NCBI GenBank assembly: GCA_034432855.1
Contig: DAOUBA010000058.1
Span: 1 to 64,000 of the forward strand
DNA length: 64,000 bases
From: DAOUBA01 sp034432855
Lineage (GTDB): Bacteria > Chloroflexota > Anaerolineae > B4-G1
Direction: 5' to 3'
Below the pieces are notes generated by a model. The model was not told where the DNA came from. It did not search any database and was given only the letters and a program-made list of their open reading frames with translations. A program made the position numbers and the translations under genes. Below, one piece after another: positions 50,223 to 59,026 of the stretch; the stretch's first letter is position 1, and each line of letters starts with the position of its first letter.

Positions 50223-51296
50223 CTATTGGCCGGTGGCTGGGTTCCTGACAGGCAGGCGCACAGTGAACGTCGTCCCCTTACCGACCTGGCTCTCGACGGC
50301 GATCTCGCCGCCCAGCAACCGGCAGTACCGTTGACTGACCATCAGCCCAATGTCGCCATATTTCAGCGTGTCAGAATTGCCGGCCTCGGCAAGCCGCTGC
50401 ACCTGTTCGGGCGTCATGCCGAGACCGGTATCGGCAATCTGTAGGATGACCCATTCGGCCCCGTCAACTATGTCGCGGGAAATGGTCAGTGAGACGTTGC
50501 CCTTTCGGGTGAACCTGGCTGAGTAGCCGAGCAGGTTCATCAGCACCTGCTTGAGCAGGTTGGGATCAGAATGCATATACGCCGGGGTGTCCAGGTAATG
50601 AACTTCCAGGGTGTTGCCGGACTCGTCAAACAGGGGTTGGAGTTCAGCGGCCACGGCGCCGACCAGGGTTGCCAGGTCGAGTTCCTTTGCTTCCACGTCC
50701 AGCACGTCTGCCTCGATTTTTTCGATGTTGAATACGTCGTTGATAAAGTTGAGCAGTTTTTGGCCGCCCTCGTAGATGGCCGTCAGGTCCTGTGTCTGCA
50801 AATCGGTAAGCGGCCCGTCAACCCCCTTCAGAATGACGCGGGAAAAGCCGATGATCGCGTTGAGCGGAGCGCGCATGTCGTGACTGGTGGTGGAGAGAAA
50901 CTGGCGGCGCACCGTTTTGACGTATCTGGCATTCTCGCGGACGAAACCGATCGCCAATTCGCTCAGAATCCCGGCGACGAGGGGGTGAAGCGCCGTGACC
51001 TGTTCTGCGGAAAGCCCTTCGACGAATTGCCGGGCCAGCACGTCCTGGGTGACTCCCAGGATCGGCGCTTCTGGGGAGATGTCATGCGCCAGCGCCTCTC
51101 CGATGGCCTGGGCCTTCTCGCGTTCGAGGGGTTCGGCGAGGAGGTTGATGGCCTGCTGCGTCCATTCGGCAAGACGCGCCCGCGCCTCGGCCACGTTCAG
51201 TCCGGGGACGAGCGGCACGATGGCCTTATACCAGCGGTCGGCAATGGTTGCCTGGTGGCCACGTAGGATTTCCCGATAGTCCTGGTTCTCACTCAT
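50223..51296 (-). CDS. Soluble sensor histidine kinase, orphan
   Basis: A 357-residue protein with no membrane segment. Residues 1-125 are helical and acidic (AEARARLAEWTQQAINLLAE), perhaps a globin-like or helical sensor. The HisKA box is LSTTSHDMRAPLNAIIGFS with His139. The ATPase domain has LKQVLMNLLGYSARF as N box (Ser-Ala where many kinases have Asn-Ala), LQIADTGLGM as G1 and GKGTTFTVRLPV as G2. No response-regulator gene is adjacent; neighbours are a fucosidase and a TspO-like gene. It probably feeds a distant regulator. Confidence 0.88.
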   Translation of the reverse strand: MSENQDYREILRGHQATIADRWYKAIVPLVPGLNVAEARARLAEWTQQAINLLAEPLEREKAQAIGEALAHDISPEAPILGVTQDVLARQFVEGLSAEQVTALHPLVAGILSELAIGFVRENARYVKTVRRQFLSTTSHDMRAPLNAIIGFSRVILKGVDGPLTDLQTQDLTAIYEGGQKLLNFINDVFNIEKIEADVLDVEAKELDLATLVGAVAAELQPLFDESGNTLEVHYLDTPAYMHSDPNLLKQVLMNLLGYSARFTRKGNVSLTISRDIVDGAEWVILQIADTGLGMTPEQVQRLAEAGNSDTLKYGDIGLMVSQRYCRLLGGEIAVESQVGKGTTFTVRLPVRNPATGQ

Positions 51297-51336
51297 GCCA
51301 CCCCTCCGCGCGGATGGACGCCGTGTAGCGCAGGCT

Positions 51337-52101
51337 TCACCGGGGCTGGCGTTTTCCCTGGAGGAACATGCCCACGAACAGCATCGCGGCTGCCACCCCC
51401 GCCATCACCCAGGCGGTCATAGCGACCGGTGGAGTACCGGCGTGCTTGACAGCGATGCCTGTGAAGGCCCAGATGATGACCAGCGTGTAGGGGACATCGG
51501 CCCGTGTGAGGCTTACCGCCGAGGCGACGCCCGCTCCTACGATCAGCATAATGATCGCCCATACTTCCGGGCTGATCCCCCAACCACTCCAGCGCAGGTA
51601 GTCCAGCACGGCCGTCACGTTGGCGATGGTCGCCACAGTGATCCAACCCAGATAGAGGCTGAAGGGGATGTGGATGCACCACTTGTCGGCCAGAGACACC
51701 CGTGCGCGGCCAATGCCCACGCGCAGGTAGATGGCGATCAGGAGCAGCAGAAGCGCGAACATTGCGACCAGGGTGAGCACAAAGACCTCATAGTGCCAGA
51801 GGAACAGCCAGGCAATGTTCGCCACGCACGAGAGGGCAAACAGGTAGCCGATGCGGCGCAAGAGCGGGTTCTCTCGTTGGGCCGGCAGCGCCTGATAGAC
51901 CGCGAAGGCGATCAGGCCCAGGTAGATGAGCCCCCAGATGGAGAAAACGTAACCCGCCGGCACAAAGTAGACCTGGAAGCGATCCGAGATCTCGCCGGTG
52001 GTCTGGCCATTGAGCGGGAGCGCGTTTGCCAGCCCGTTGACCACGATGGTGGCGAGCACGGCCAGCACATTGATCGTCTGTCGCACGATGTCTTTCTTCA
52101 T
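51337..52101 (-). CDS. TspO/MBR-like tryptophan-rich membrane protein
   Basis: ATG 52101 is chosen (MKKDIVRQTINVLAVLATIV) because AGGAGGCGCGG precedes it; a longer frame starts in a basic, non-membrane stretch. About 254 residues with eight or so hydrophobic helices, longer than classical five-helix TspO. The family feel comes from PAGYVFSIWGLIYLGLIAF, NIAWLFLWHYEVFVLTLVAM, and IPFSLYLGWITVATIANVTA. TspO relatives bind porphyrins or sterols and affect stress signalling; bacterial roles vary. It lies 40 bases upstream of the orphan kinase gene and could share its transcript. Confidence 0.8.
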   Translation of the reverse strand: MKKDIVRQTINVLAVLATIVVNGLANALPLNGQTTGEISDRFQVYFVPAGYVFSIWGLIYLGLIAFAVYQALPAQRENPLLRRIGYLFALSCVANIAWLFLWHYEVFVLTLVAMFALLLLLIAIYLRVGIGRARVSLADKWCIHIPFSLYLGWITVATIANVTAVLDYLRWSGWGISPEVWAIIMLIVGAGVASAVSLTRADVPYTLVIIWAFTGIAVKHAGTPPVAMTAWVMAGVAAAMLFVGMFLQGKRQPR

Positions 52102-52139
52102 TCCGCGCCTCCTTTTGTGTGGATGGCCTTTTGGCACAA

Positions 52140-53243
52140 CTAAAAGTACGCTTCGTAACCGGTCAGGCCCAACTCGTCGCGCATCACCTGGAACTCGTGG
52201 CGCAGGTTGGGGTTGGTGGGGATACCCTGCGCGCGCACGTGCTGCTCGCTCTCGTATTCCTTCTCGCCCGCCACGTAAATGCGTTCTGCGCCAGGGGCCT
52301 TGCGCGCCGCCTGCAACGCGCGCATAATCTCGCCGGTGATGTGGCGCGATTCCTCCAGCGGGATGAAATGCGCGATGTCAATCGCCAAGAAAAAGTGGCC
52401 CAGCATAAAGGGGCGGCGGGAGCCATCGGGAGCGCGCCCCAGCAGGTCCTTCATGAACATCCCGCCACAGAGTGAAGCGCAGAGGATTTCGACCATCGTG
52501 GCCAGGCCGTACCCCTTGTACCCGGCAAATTCTTCTCCTGCGCCGCCGAGTGGCAAGAGCGCCGCTGCCCCCTTGTCCAGGTCCACCAGGATACGGCCGG
52601 GGTCGGTCAACGGGTTGCCCGTGCCGTCAATCACGACGCCTTCAGGCAGCGGCTTTTCGGCGCGCGCGGCGACTTCGACCTTGCCACGCTGGATGATCGA
52701 GGTGGCCGCGTCGAAGCAAAAGGGGTGTGGTCCGTCGGAGGGTGCAGCGAAAGCGATAGGGTTGGTGCCCAGCATTGGTTCGACGCCGAATGTGGGCGCG
52801 ATGGAAGGGCGGGCATTGGTCACGGTAAAGCCCATCATGCCCTCCCGGGCCGCCATCAGCGCGTAGTAACCGGCGATGCCATAGTGGGTCGAGTTGCGCA
52901 CGGCAACCGCTCCCAGCCCATAGCGGCGGGCTTTGTCTATCGCCATCTGCATCGCACGGTGGGCGATGACGTGGCCCATGCCGTGATGGCCGTCTATCAG
53001 CGCGGTGGTCTCGGTCTCCTTTGTGACTTCGATCTCGGTCCTGGTAGACTGAACGCCGGCCTTGATGCGGTCGTAGTAGTACTTGAGACGGGCCACGCCG
53101 TGCGACTCGATGCCGCGCAGGTCGGCGGCGATGAGCACATCGGTGCAGATGCGGGCGTCCTCGGGGGGGACGCCCAAACCCACGAAAACGTCGTACATAA
53201 AGGCTTCGATGATGGGGACGGGGATGTAAGTTACTTCTGTCAT
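52140..53243 (-). CDS. Ldh2-family malate/L-lactate/ureidoglycolate-type dehydrogenase
   Basis: A 367-residue protein behind AAGGAGACCT. Family II malate/L-lactate dehydrogenase features are plain: ADLRGIESHGVARLKYYYDR, GHHGMGHVIAHRAMQMAIDK, GAVAVRNSTHYGIAGYYALM with catalytic His, LGTNPIAFAAPS for NAD(P) binding, and GYKGYGLATMVEILCASLCG. Members reduce 2-oxo acids such as oxaloacetate, 2-keto-gulonate or delta-piperideine carboxylate; specificity is not predictable here. It starts the minus-strand run that leads to the fucosidase. Nothing suggests a frameshift. Confidence 0.93.
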   Translation of the reverse strand: MTEVTYIPVPIIEAFMYDVFVGLGVPPEDARICTDVLIAADLRGIESHGVARLKYYYDRIKAGVQSTRTEIEVTKETETTALIDGHHGMGHVIAHRAMQMAIDKARRYGLGAVAVRNSTHYGIAGYYALMAAREGMMGFTVTNARPSIAPTFGVEPMLGTNPIAFAAPSDGPHPFCFDAATSIIQRGKVEVAARAEKPLPEGVVIDGTGNPLTDPGRILVDLDKGAAALLPLGGAGEEFAGYKGYGLATMVEILCASLCGGMFMKDLLGRAPDGSRRPFMLGHFFLAIDIAHFIPLEESRHITGEIMRALQAARKAPGAERIYVAGEKEYESEQHVRAQGIPTNPNLRHEFQVMRDELGLTGYEAYF

Positions 53244-53973
53244 AGGTCTCCTTCCAGGTTAGTGGGTTATTCGTTCATTCGTGCATTCGTGCGATTCGCG
53301 TGATTCAAAGATGTCGGGTGATGAATCCTCTCTCGTGCACCCTGTTCTTATCGGGCCACCTGTTTAGGGCGGCCCGGCGAGATTCGATTCTTGAGGACCT
53401 GGTGTGATGTGGTAACCCAACTACGGGTGCCTATGGACAAGTTGATACATTTTACACCTGACCGTGTATCCTGGCAAGAACCGCGGCTTGGTGATATCGG
53501 CTTGCGCAAAACCGCTTGTAAGCCTGCTCTGGATTCTGGCCTGATCTAGAGTATTGCTCGCGAAAAACATCACAACCGCGAAGATTTTTGGAGCGTAGAT
53601 TCGCGCAGATTTTCGCAGAATGAAGAAAAAAACCAGCGTTCATCTGCGTTTATCTGCGTCCGCGCTTTTTAGGTTGCGGACGGAGGCCGCGTTATGCAAT
53701 AGCCTTGTCTCTTCCCACGGATCTGGTCTTGAGCGTAGCGCAAAACTAACCCTGTGGGCGTGGCGCTAATGCTCCGCTCACATTGCCTGCGTCGGGTCTG
53801 CAAGTGGTGGCAGGCTTTCAGCCTGCCTGCACGGGCTGGAAAGCCCGTGCCACTCCCGCTGTCACGAGACTTTGCCGTGCCGGCCGGACCTGCCGGGTTG
53901 TGACCCGGCAAGCACAGCCGGCGCGCGATGCAGTGGTTTGACTAGCGTGAGAGGCGGGGTATAATCGAGGACG
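53244..53973. repeat. 730-base intergenic region with tandem and REP-like repeats
   Basis: No gene is supported. It holds a short tandem tract near 53267-53303 (units like ATTCGTGC), a degenerate tract near 53590-53660 built on ATCTGCGT and GATTCGCG units, and three hairpins: GGCAGGC-TTTCA-GCCTGCC at 53809-53827, GCACGGGCT-GGAA-AGCCCGTGC at 53829-53850, and TGCCGGGT-TGTG-ACCCGGCA at 53891-53910. The methylase promoter follows at its right end. Confidence 0.7.
53938..53965 (+). promoter_or_regulatory. Promoter of the DNA methylase gene
   Basis: TTGACT at 53938-53943 and TATAAT at 53960-53965 with 16 bases between, eight bases before the ATG at 53974. The leader is very short, so the transcript may be nearly leaderless; no clear ribosome binding site lies before the ATG. 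Confidence 0.7.
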
Positions 53974-55047
53974 ATGCAGAGGGTCGTTACCTACCAACAA
54001 CCGCTCTTCCCTTGCCTGGTCGCCGGCTTTCCCTCCACGCGCTACCAGGGCAGCAAGGCGAAATTGGTAGACTGGATATGGGAGCAAATTGCTGTCCTGG
54101 ATTTCGACACCTGCCTGGATGCTTTCGGCGGCACCGGTGCCGTCGCCTACCGCCTGAAACAAGAGGGCAGGGCAGTGACGTATAACGACCTGCTCCGGTT
54201 CAACTACACCTTCGGCTTGGCGCTCATTGAAAACGCGAGAGTGCGGCTCGACTCCAGCGACCTGGATTGGCTCCTTCAGTGGCATCCTGACGTCACCTAC
54301 CCCCGCTTTGTGCAGGATACTTTCCCCAACATCTATTTCACCGATGAGGAAAACGCCTGGATTGACCGGACCATCACCAACATTCGCCGACTCGCCGATC
54401 CATACAAGTTTGCCCTGGCTTTCTTTGCATTGTGTCAGGCGTGTCTCGTGAAACGGCCCTTCAACTTGTTCCATCGCAAGAATCTCTACCTTCGCTTTGC
54501 TGACGTGGAGCGCTCTTTTGGGAACAAGGCCTCTTGGGACAGGCCATTCGAGGAATGGTTCTGTACCTTTGTCGAGGAGGCGAACAAGGCTGTTTTCGAT
54601 AACGGTCGGACGAATCGCGCGCTGAACTATGACGCAGTGGGCGTGCCAGGGGAATATGACCTGGTGTATGTAGACCCGCCTTACATCTCGGCGCGTGGCG
54701 TTGCAGTGGACTATCGAGACTTTTACCATTTCCTGGAAGGGCTGACGATGTACGATGATTGGGAGCGATATATTGACCGTCACTCCAAACATCGCCGCCT
54801 GAAACCGCAGCCGAACGGGCGGACGGATAGGCGATGTATCTATGAAGCATTCGACCGGCTGTTTCGGCGCTTCCGCAAGAGTATTCTGGTCGTCTCCTAC
54901 CGTAGCGATGGCATTCCGTCCGAACCAGAACTGGTTTCTCTTCTCAGACAGTACAAACGCAACGTGCGTGTCGAGCACTATGGTCAGTACAAGTACGTAT
55001 TGTCCACTAACTCGGAGTCAAAAGAAATCCTCTTGATCGGAGTGTAA
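53974..55047 (+). CDS. D12-class N6-adenine DNA methyltransferase, orphan
   Basis: A 357-residue Dam-family protein. Motif I region: STRYQGSKAKLVDWIWEQI with DAFGGTGAVAYRLKQEGR near 50-65, binding S-adenosylmethionine. Motif IV is DPPY near 233 (YDLVYVDPPYISARG). The C-terminal FRKSILVVSYRSDGIPSEPE is the usual last strand. It methylates adenine in a specific, unknown DNA site. No endonuclease or specificity gene is adjacent, so it is either solitary (regulatory or protective) or the survivor of a type II system. It has its own near-consensus promoter; the ATG lies only eight bases beyond the -10 box. Confidence 0.93.
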   Translation: MQRVVTYQQPLFPCLVAGFPSTRYQGSKAKLVDWIWEQIAVLDFDTCLDAFGGTGAVAYRLKQEGRAVTYNDLLRFNYTFGLALIENARVRLDSSDLDWLLQWHPDVTYPRFVQDTFPNIYFTDEENAWIDRTITNIRRLADPYKFALAFFALCQACLVKRPFNLFHRKNLYLRFADVERSFGNKASWDRPFEEWFCTFVEEANKAVFDNGRTNRALNYDAVGVPGEYDLVYVDPPYISARGVAVDYRDFYHFLEGLTMYDDWERYIDRHSKHRRLKPQPNGRTDRRCIYEAFDRLFRRFRKSILVVSYRSDGIPSEPELVSLLRQYKRNVRVEHYGQYKYVLSTNSESKEILLIGV

Positions 55048-55106
55048 GGCATGGGTGTAGACGATTTCCGGAAAAAGTGAGAGCCCGCCTCCTGGAAGGA
55101 GTACCA

Positions 55107-55835
55107 ATGGACTATACCTACGAACAAATTGCCAAGATGATTGACCATTCGCTGCTGAACCCCACTCTGACGGCGGACGATCTGGAACGGGGCTGCCAGA
55201 TTGCGCGGCAATACGACGTGGCGAGCGTGTGCATTATGCCCTATTACCTGAGACGCTGCGCCGAGATCCTGGCCGGGAGTTCGGTCAAGCCGACTACGAC
55301 GATTGGCTTCCCGCATGGCGGGCACACCACCGCCGTCAAGATTGCCGAGGCAAAGCAGGCGCTGGCCGACGGCGGCCAGGAACTGGACATGGTGGTCAAC
55401 ATCAGCAAGGTGCTCAGCGGCGACTGGGCCTATGTGCGCGCCGACATCCAGGCCGTCGTGGATACTGCTCACGCGGAAGGAAAGAAGGTCAAGGTCATCT
55501 TTGAGAACTGCTACCTGCAGGACGAGCACAAGATCAGGCTGTGCGAGATCTGCGGCGAAGTGGGCGCCGATTGGGTCAAGACCTCGACCGGATACGGGAC
55601 GGGTGGCGCGACCGACGGGGACGTCCAATTGATGCGCCGGTACAGCCCGCCGCACGTGCAGGTCAAGGCCGCGGGTGGCATCCGCACGCTGGACCGATTG
55701 CTGGAAATGCGGGCGTTGGGGGTTACCCGTGTGGGGGCTTCTGCAACGGCGGCGATTCTCGACGAATGTCGCAGACGGCTGGGACTTCCGGCCATTGCAG
55801 GCATCGGTGGAGAGCATAACGCACAGGGATATTGA
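55107..55835 (+). CDS. deoC: Deoxyribose-phosphate aldolase
   Basis: A 242-residue class I aldolase started at ATG 55107 behind GGAAGGAG. The active site is intact: Asp94 (QELDMVVNISK), Schiff-base Lys158 (GADWVKTSTGYGTGGAT) and the second Lys in VQVKAAGGIRT. It cleaves 2-deoxyribose-5-phosphate to acetaldehyde and glyceraldehyde-3-phosphate in deoxynucleoside breakdown. No deoA, deoB or deoD gene is nearby. It follows the methylase by 59 bases and precedes a PAP2 phosphatase by 15, so it may be transcribed with both. Confidence 0.96.
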   Translation: MDYTYEQIAKMIDHSLLNPTLTADDLERGCQIARQYDVASVCIMPYYLRRCAEILAGSSVKPTTTIGFPHGGHTTAVKIAEAKQALADGGQELDMVVNISKVLSGDWAYVRADIQAVVDTAHAEGKKVKVIFENCYLQDEHKIRLCEICGEVGADWVKTSTGYGTGGATDGDVQLMRRYSPPHVQVKAAGGIRTLDRLLEMRALGVTRVGASATAAILDECRRRLGLPAIAGIGGEHNAQGY

Positions 55836-55850
55836 AGCCAAGGAGGAGCG

Positions 55851-56729
55851 ATGGAACCGATCTGGGAATGGGGGTTGGAGGTCATTCGTACCATCCAGCA
55901 GGTACACGGACCGGCGCTGGATGCGTTCTTCAAGGCCATCACCTTTATGGGCGAGGCTGAATTCTTTCTTCTGCTGTTACCGGCGGTCTTTTGGAGCGTG
56001 GACCTGGCGGTGGGTGTGCGGATGATTTTCGCCTTCCTGCTCTCCACCTACGTGAACAGCGGGCTCAAGTACCTGTTTGCCCACCCGCGCCCGCCCGATC
56101 TTGATCCCGCCGTGCGGCTTGCCAGCGCAGAGGGCTATGGATTGCCCAGCGGTCACGCCCAATCGGCGGTGATCGTGTGGGGCTATCTTGCCTCCGCTTT
56201 CCGCAAGACCTGGCTGTGGATCGTCGCGCTCCTGCTGATCCTGCTGATCGGCTTTTCCCGTATCTACCTGGGGGTGCATTTTCCTACCGACGTACTGGGC
56301 GGCTGGATCGTCGGCGTCATCTTCCTGCTGGCGTATCTGGCGCTCGAGTTCCGGGTGGAGACCTGGCTGAAGCGCCTCAGCCTGGCTGCACAACTGGCGC
56401 TGGCCGTATTCGTGCCGCTGGTCTTGTTGCTGCTCTTCCATTCCGGGGATGCGCCCAAGGTGATGGGCGCCATGCTGGGGGGCGGCGTGGGGTTGGTGTG
56501 GCTTGTGCGCACGGTGCCCTTCCGCACTGCCGGCCCGCTGTGGCAGCGCGTTGTGCGCTTCCTGGTCGGTGTCGTCGTCCTGTTCGTCATCTATTTCGGC
56601 CTGAAGGCAATCTTTCCTGCCGAGGGGGAACCGCTCTACCTGTCCTTTAGCATTGTGCGTTATGCGCTTTTGGGGCTGTGGATGAGCCTGGGCGCGCCGT
56701 GGCTGTTCCTGCGGCTGCGGCTGGCGTAG
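55851..56729 (+). CDS. PAP2-family membrane phosphatase
   Basis: A 292-residue membrane protein behind AAGGAGGAGCG. All three phosphatase motifs are present: KYLFAHPRP (Lys-x6-Arg-Pro), PSGHAQSA (catalytic His) and SRIYLGVHFPTDVLGG (Arg, His, Asp). About nine hydrophobic segments are visible, the last ones beyond the catalytic core (VRFLVGVVVLFVIYFGLKAI). The enzyme dephosphorylates lipid phosphates such as phosphatidic acid or undecaprenyl diphosphate on the outer face of the membrane. The extra C-terminal membrane domain is of unknown use. No dedicated regulation is visible. Confidence 0.93.
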   Translation: MEPIWEWGLEVIRTIQQVHGPALDAFFKAITFMGEAEFFLLLLPAVFWSVDLAVGVRMIFAFLLSTYVNSGLKYLFAHPRPPDLDPAVRLASAEGYGLPSGHAQSAVIVWGYLASAFRKTWLWIVALLLILLIGFSRIYLGVHFPTDVLGGWIVGVIFLLAYLALEFRVETWLKRLSLAAQLALAVFVPLVLLLLFHSGDAPKVMGAMLGGGVGLVWLVRTVPFRTAGPLWQRVVRFLVGVVVLFVIYFGLKAIFPAEGEPLYLSFSIVRYALLGLWMSLGAPWLFLRLRLA

Positions 56730-56783
56730 CGCGCTGCGTAGACGGATTGCCAGGATCGGCTTCAAAGACGCCTCCTGCTCGCA

Positions 56784-56802
56784 TTTTGTACCGGAAACCA
56801 GC
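56784..56802 (+). repeat. Second copy of the dispersed 19-bp sequence
   Basis: TTTTGTACCGGAAACCAGC matches 33803-33821 at 18 of 19 positions. It lies in the 134-base gap between convergent genes, where no clear terminator was found. Confidence 0.5.
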
Positions 56803-56863
56803 GGCGATGATGGTGCCCGCCAGACATCGCAGTACACACCAGGCAACCGGGATTTCTGCGTCT

Positions 56864-58627
56864 CTATACCGTGTCGTCAGCCTGACGCTTGAATGCCGTA
56901 CCGATGAAGACGGCCAGGATCAGAAGGATCGCCAACCCCAGCAGGATCGGCCAGGCGGGCTCGGCGGACGTCGTGGGAGCAGGTGACATCGGTGTGGGCG
57001 GGGCGGTGGGTGGGGCCAGCGTGGCGGTGGGGGATGGTGTATCGGTAGGCAGCGGGGTGGGAGACGGTGTCTCGGTTGGGAGTGGGGTGGAGGTCGGCGT
57101 TTCGGTGGGGGTCGCCGTCGCTGTCGGTGTGGGCACGGGAGTGGGAGATGGCGTCACAGTCTCCCCGGCCACGGCGGGCGTCCCGGTAAGCACAGGCGTG
57201 GCCGTCGGGGTTGGAAGTGGTGTGCCGCCAACCTCTTCGACGAGCAGGTACGTCTTGCCGCCGATGATGCAGGGAGGGTGTGGGATATCCGCATTGGGGG
57301 ATACCGGCGGGCAGCGGGCCCCGGAAAGGTTCAGCATATATTTCCCGCTCACCGGCGCGATGATCTGCTCCACCCCGGCCTGATCAACCAGCCGGGCGTG
57401 GGCTGCGATGGCAGGTAATGAGACTGTGACGTCCCTCTGCTTGCGCGCCCACACGACGCGCGTCGTGCGATCGCCCCGATTGAGCGTGACCACGCTGTAG
57501 AGCGCATGGCGCTCCTCACGGGCCGAGATGGTGCCGGCGTAGTGGGTTGTGATCAGCCGGTAGGCGTCGAATGCCGGGCGGCGGCTATGGTCTAGGCGGA
57601 TGATGCCGAACGGCTCCTCTCCCACCCGTGGTGCGTTGTCCACCCACCTGTAGACCGCGATGCGCTCCACCCCCTGGCTGAGCGCCAGCGCGAATGCCTG
57701 GAGCAGAAAACCGGCCTGTTCTTCCAGCGTGATGTCGAAATTCGCCCCCGGCAGGCTCCAGTAGGGCGGGTCGGCGTTGGATGGCGCGTTGGTCTCGTTG
57801 ATCCAGATGGGTTTGGTCAGCCCGTGGGCGGAGAGCGTCGCGCGGGTCTCGCCGACAATCGCAGGGATCGTTTCGGTCTGGAAGTAAATGTGCAGCGTGA
57901 CGACGTCGAAATAGTAGCCGTGTTCCGGTCCGCTGGGGTCCTGTTTGGCGACCGCCAGAAAGCGAGCCAGGTAGGTCTTGTCGTGATGGAAGGTCAGGCC
58001 GGCCAGGTGGATGACGACGTTGGGGTTGGCCTGGTGGGCAGCAAGGTAGGCGACCTTGAGCAGTTGGTAGTATTCCTCTACCGAGCCGCACCACTCGGCG
58101 CCAAACGTGGCGGGCGGAATATTCGGCTCGTTCCAGATGATCCAGCGATTGATGCGCCCGGCGTACCTGCCGACGACGCGACGCACGACCGCTGCCCACG
58201 CGTTGCCGGGATCGTCTAGCGGCAAATCCAGGCCGCGAGGGACGCCGCAATCAGGCAACCCATCGGTGGCCCAGGCCGGGGTGTTGATCAGGAGACCGAC
58301 CACCTCGCGTCCGGCGGCCTCGTCCCGCGCCAGCCATACGTCTCGCTCCTGCAGGTGCGTTTCGTTCCAGTCCTGGGCGCTATGAGGTTGCAGTTGCGAC
58401 CAGTCGAACAGGATGCGTTCCCAGCCCACGCCGGCTTCGGTTGCAGCAGCCACATCCCAGAATGCCTCGACCGCGCCGAAGCGCCGGTCAGGAGGCGGGG
58501 TCTGGGCGAGAGCCGGCACGGTCAATAATGAGCACAGGACAGATGAGCAAATGACAAATGAGCGAAAGGCGAAAGGCGAAAGGCGATAGGCGATATGTGA
58601 TTGGGGCTTGGTGTGAGGTTCGATCAA
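56864..58627 (-). CDS. Exported, membrane-anchored clan-A glycoside hydrolase (GH39/GH5-like)
   Basis: A frame of 587 residues opened by TTG 58627; no ATG or clear ribosome binding site is near, so the start is uncertain. Residues about 22-42 act as a signal peptide (VICSSVLCSLLTVPALAQ). The TIM barrel shows acid/base Glu167 (WIIWNEPNIPPATFG) and nucleophile Glu278 (KPIWINETNAPSNAD), the clan-A pair. A sandwich domain follows to about 430. Residues 455-545 are a Thr/Pro stalk (TPTATATPTETPTSTPLP), then a membrane helix (WPILLGLAILLILAVFIGTA) and a basic tail. The enzyme is therefore displayed at the cell surface. The signal region is partly encoded by a seven-base tandem repeat. Confidence 0.88.
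   Translation of the reverse strand: MIEPHTKPQSHIAYRLSPFAFRSFVICSSVLCSLLTVPALAQTPPPDRRFGAVEAFWDVAAATEAGVGWERILFDWSQLQPHSAQDWNETHLQERDVWLARDEAAGREVVGLLINTPAWATDGLPDCGVPRGLDLPLDDPGNAWAAVVRRVVGRYAGRINRWIIWNEPNIPPATFGAEWCGSVEEYYQLLKVAYLAAHQANPNVVIHLAGLTFHHDKTYLARFLAVAKQDPSGPEHGYYFDVVTLHIYFQTETIPAIVGETRATLSAHGLTKPIWINETNAPSNADPPYWSLPGANFDITLEEQAGFLLQAFALALSQGVERIAVYRWVDNAPRVGEEPFGIIRLDHSRRPAFDAYRLITTHYAGTISAREERHALYSVVTLNRGDRTTRVVWARKQRDVTVSLPAIAAHARLVDQAGVEQIIAPVSGKYMLNLSGARCPPVSPNADIPHPPCIIGGKTYLLVEEVGGTPLPTPTATPVLTGTPAVAGETVTPSPTPVPTPTATATPTETPTSTPLPTETPSPTPLPTDTPSPTATLAPPTAPPTPMSPAPTTSAEPAWPILLGLAILLILAVFIGTAFKRQADDTV
58560..58596. repeat. Seven-base tandem repeat in the 5' end of the glycosidase gene
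   Basis: About three GCGAAAG units followed by GCGATAG and GCGATAT. The tract falls within the first 25 codons of the glycosidase frame. It may have displaced the original start. Confidence 0.7.
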
Positions 58628-58630
58628 CGG

Positions 58631-59026
58631 CTACTCCGGTAAGCCCAATTTGTCGCGCACGAAGTGGCGTACAGTTTTCATTGCTTTTACCGCCTCGCGG
58701 GCTTCTTCATCGGTTGCCCCTTCGCCAGGGTAGCGAAACTCGACAGCATAGGGATTCAAAAGCAGCAGCAGGTCGGTGATCAGATCGAAGGCAGGGTCAA
58801 CCGCCAGCGCCAGGCGGCGTAGTTCGCGCAAGTCGTGAGTTTTGGGGAATGTTGCTCCTCGCTGTACGAGGAAAGCCTTGAGATATTTCTCGGCACATTG
58901 CTGGCAGTGGAAACAAACGGTATTCGGTGTTGGCCGTTTCCGTTTGCGGATCAATGTGACGGCGGTGTCATAGTCCTCTTCCGCTTTACGCACCCACTCT
59001 GCCAGGTGTTCATCGGTCCCGTTCAT
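58631..59026 (-). CDS. HEPN-domain protein (toxin-like partner of MNT)
   Basis: A 131-residue protein from ATG 59026 (MNGTDEHLAEWVRKAEEDYD), overlapping the MNT gene by 17 bases. The PF05168-type HEPN pattern is plain: DTAVTLIRKRKRPTPNTVCF, HCQQCAEKYLKAFLVQRG, FPKTHDLRELRRLALAVD and EFRYPGEGATDEEAREAV. HEPN proteins of this group pair with minimal nucleotidyltransferases and act as RNases restrained by AMPylation. I do not see a clean R-x4-6-H RNase motif, so activity is uncertain. It lies three bases upstream of the glycosidase frame. Confidence 0.9.
   Translation of the reverse strand: MNGTDEHLAEWVRKAEEDYDTAVTLIRKRKRPTPNTVCFHCQQCAEKYLKAFLVQRGATFPKTHDLRELRRLALAVDPAFDLITDLLLLLNPYAVEFRYPGEGATDEEAREAVKAMKTVRHFVRDKLGLPE

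Noticed and set aside
53974..55047. Restriction-modification system
   Set aside because: Only the methylase is present; neighbours are a repeat region and deoC, with no endonuclease or specificity subunit.
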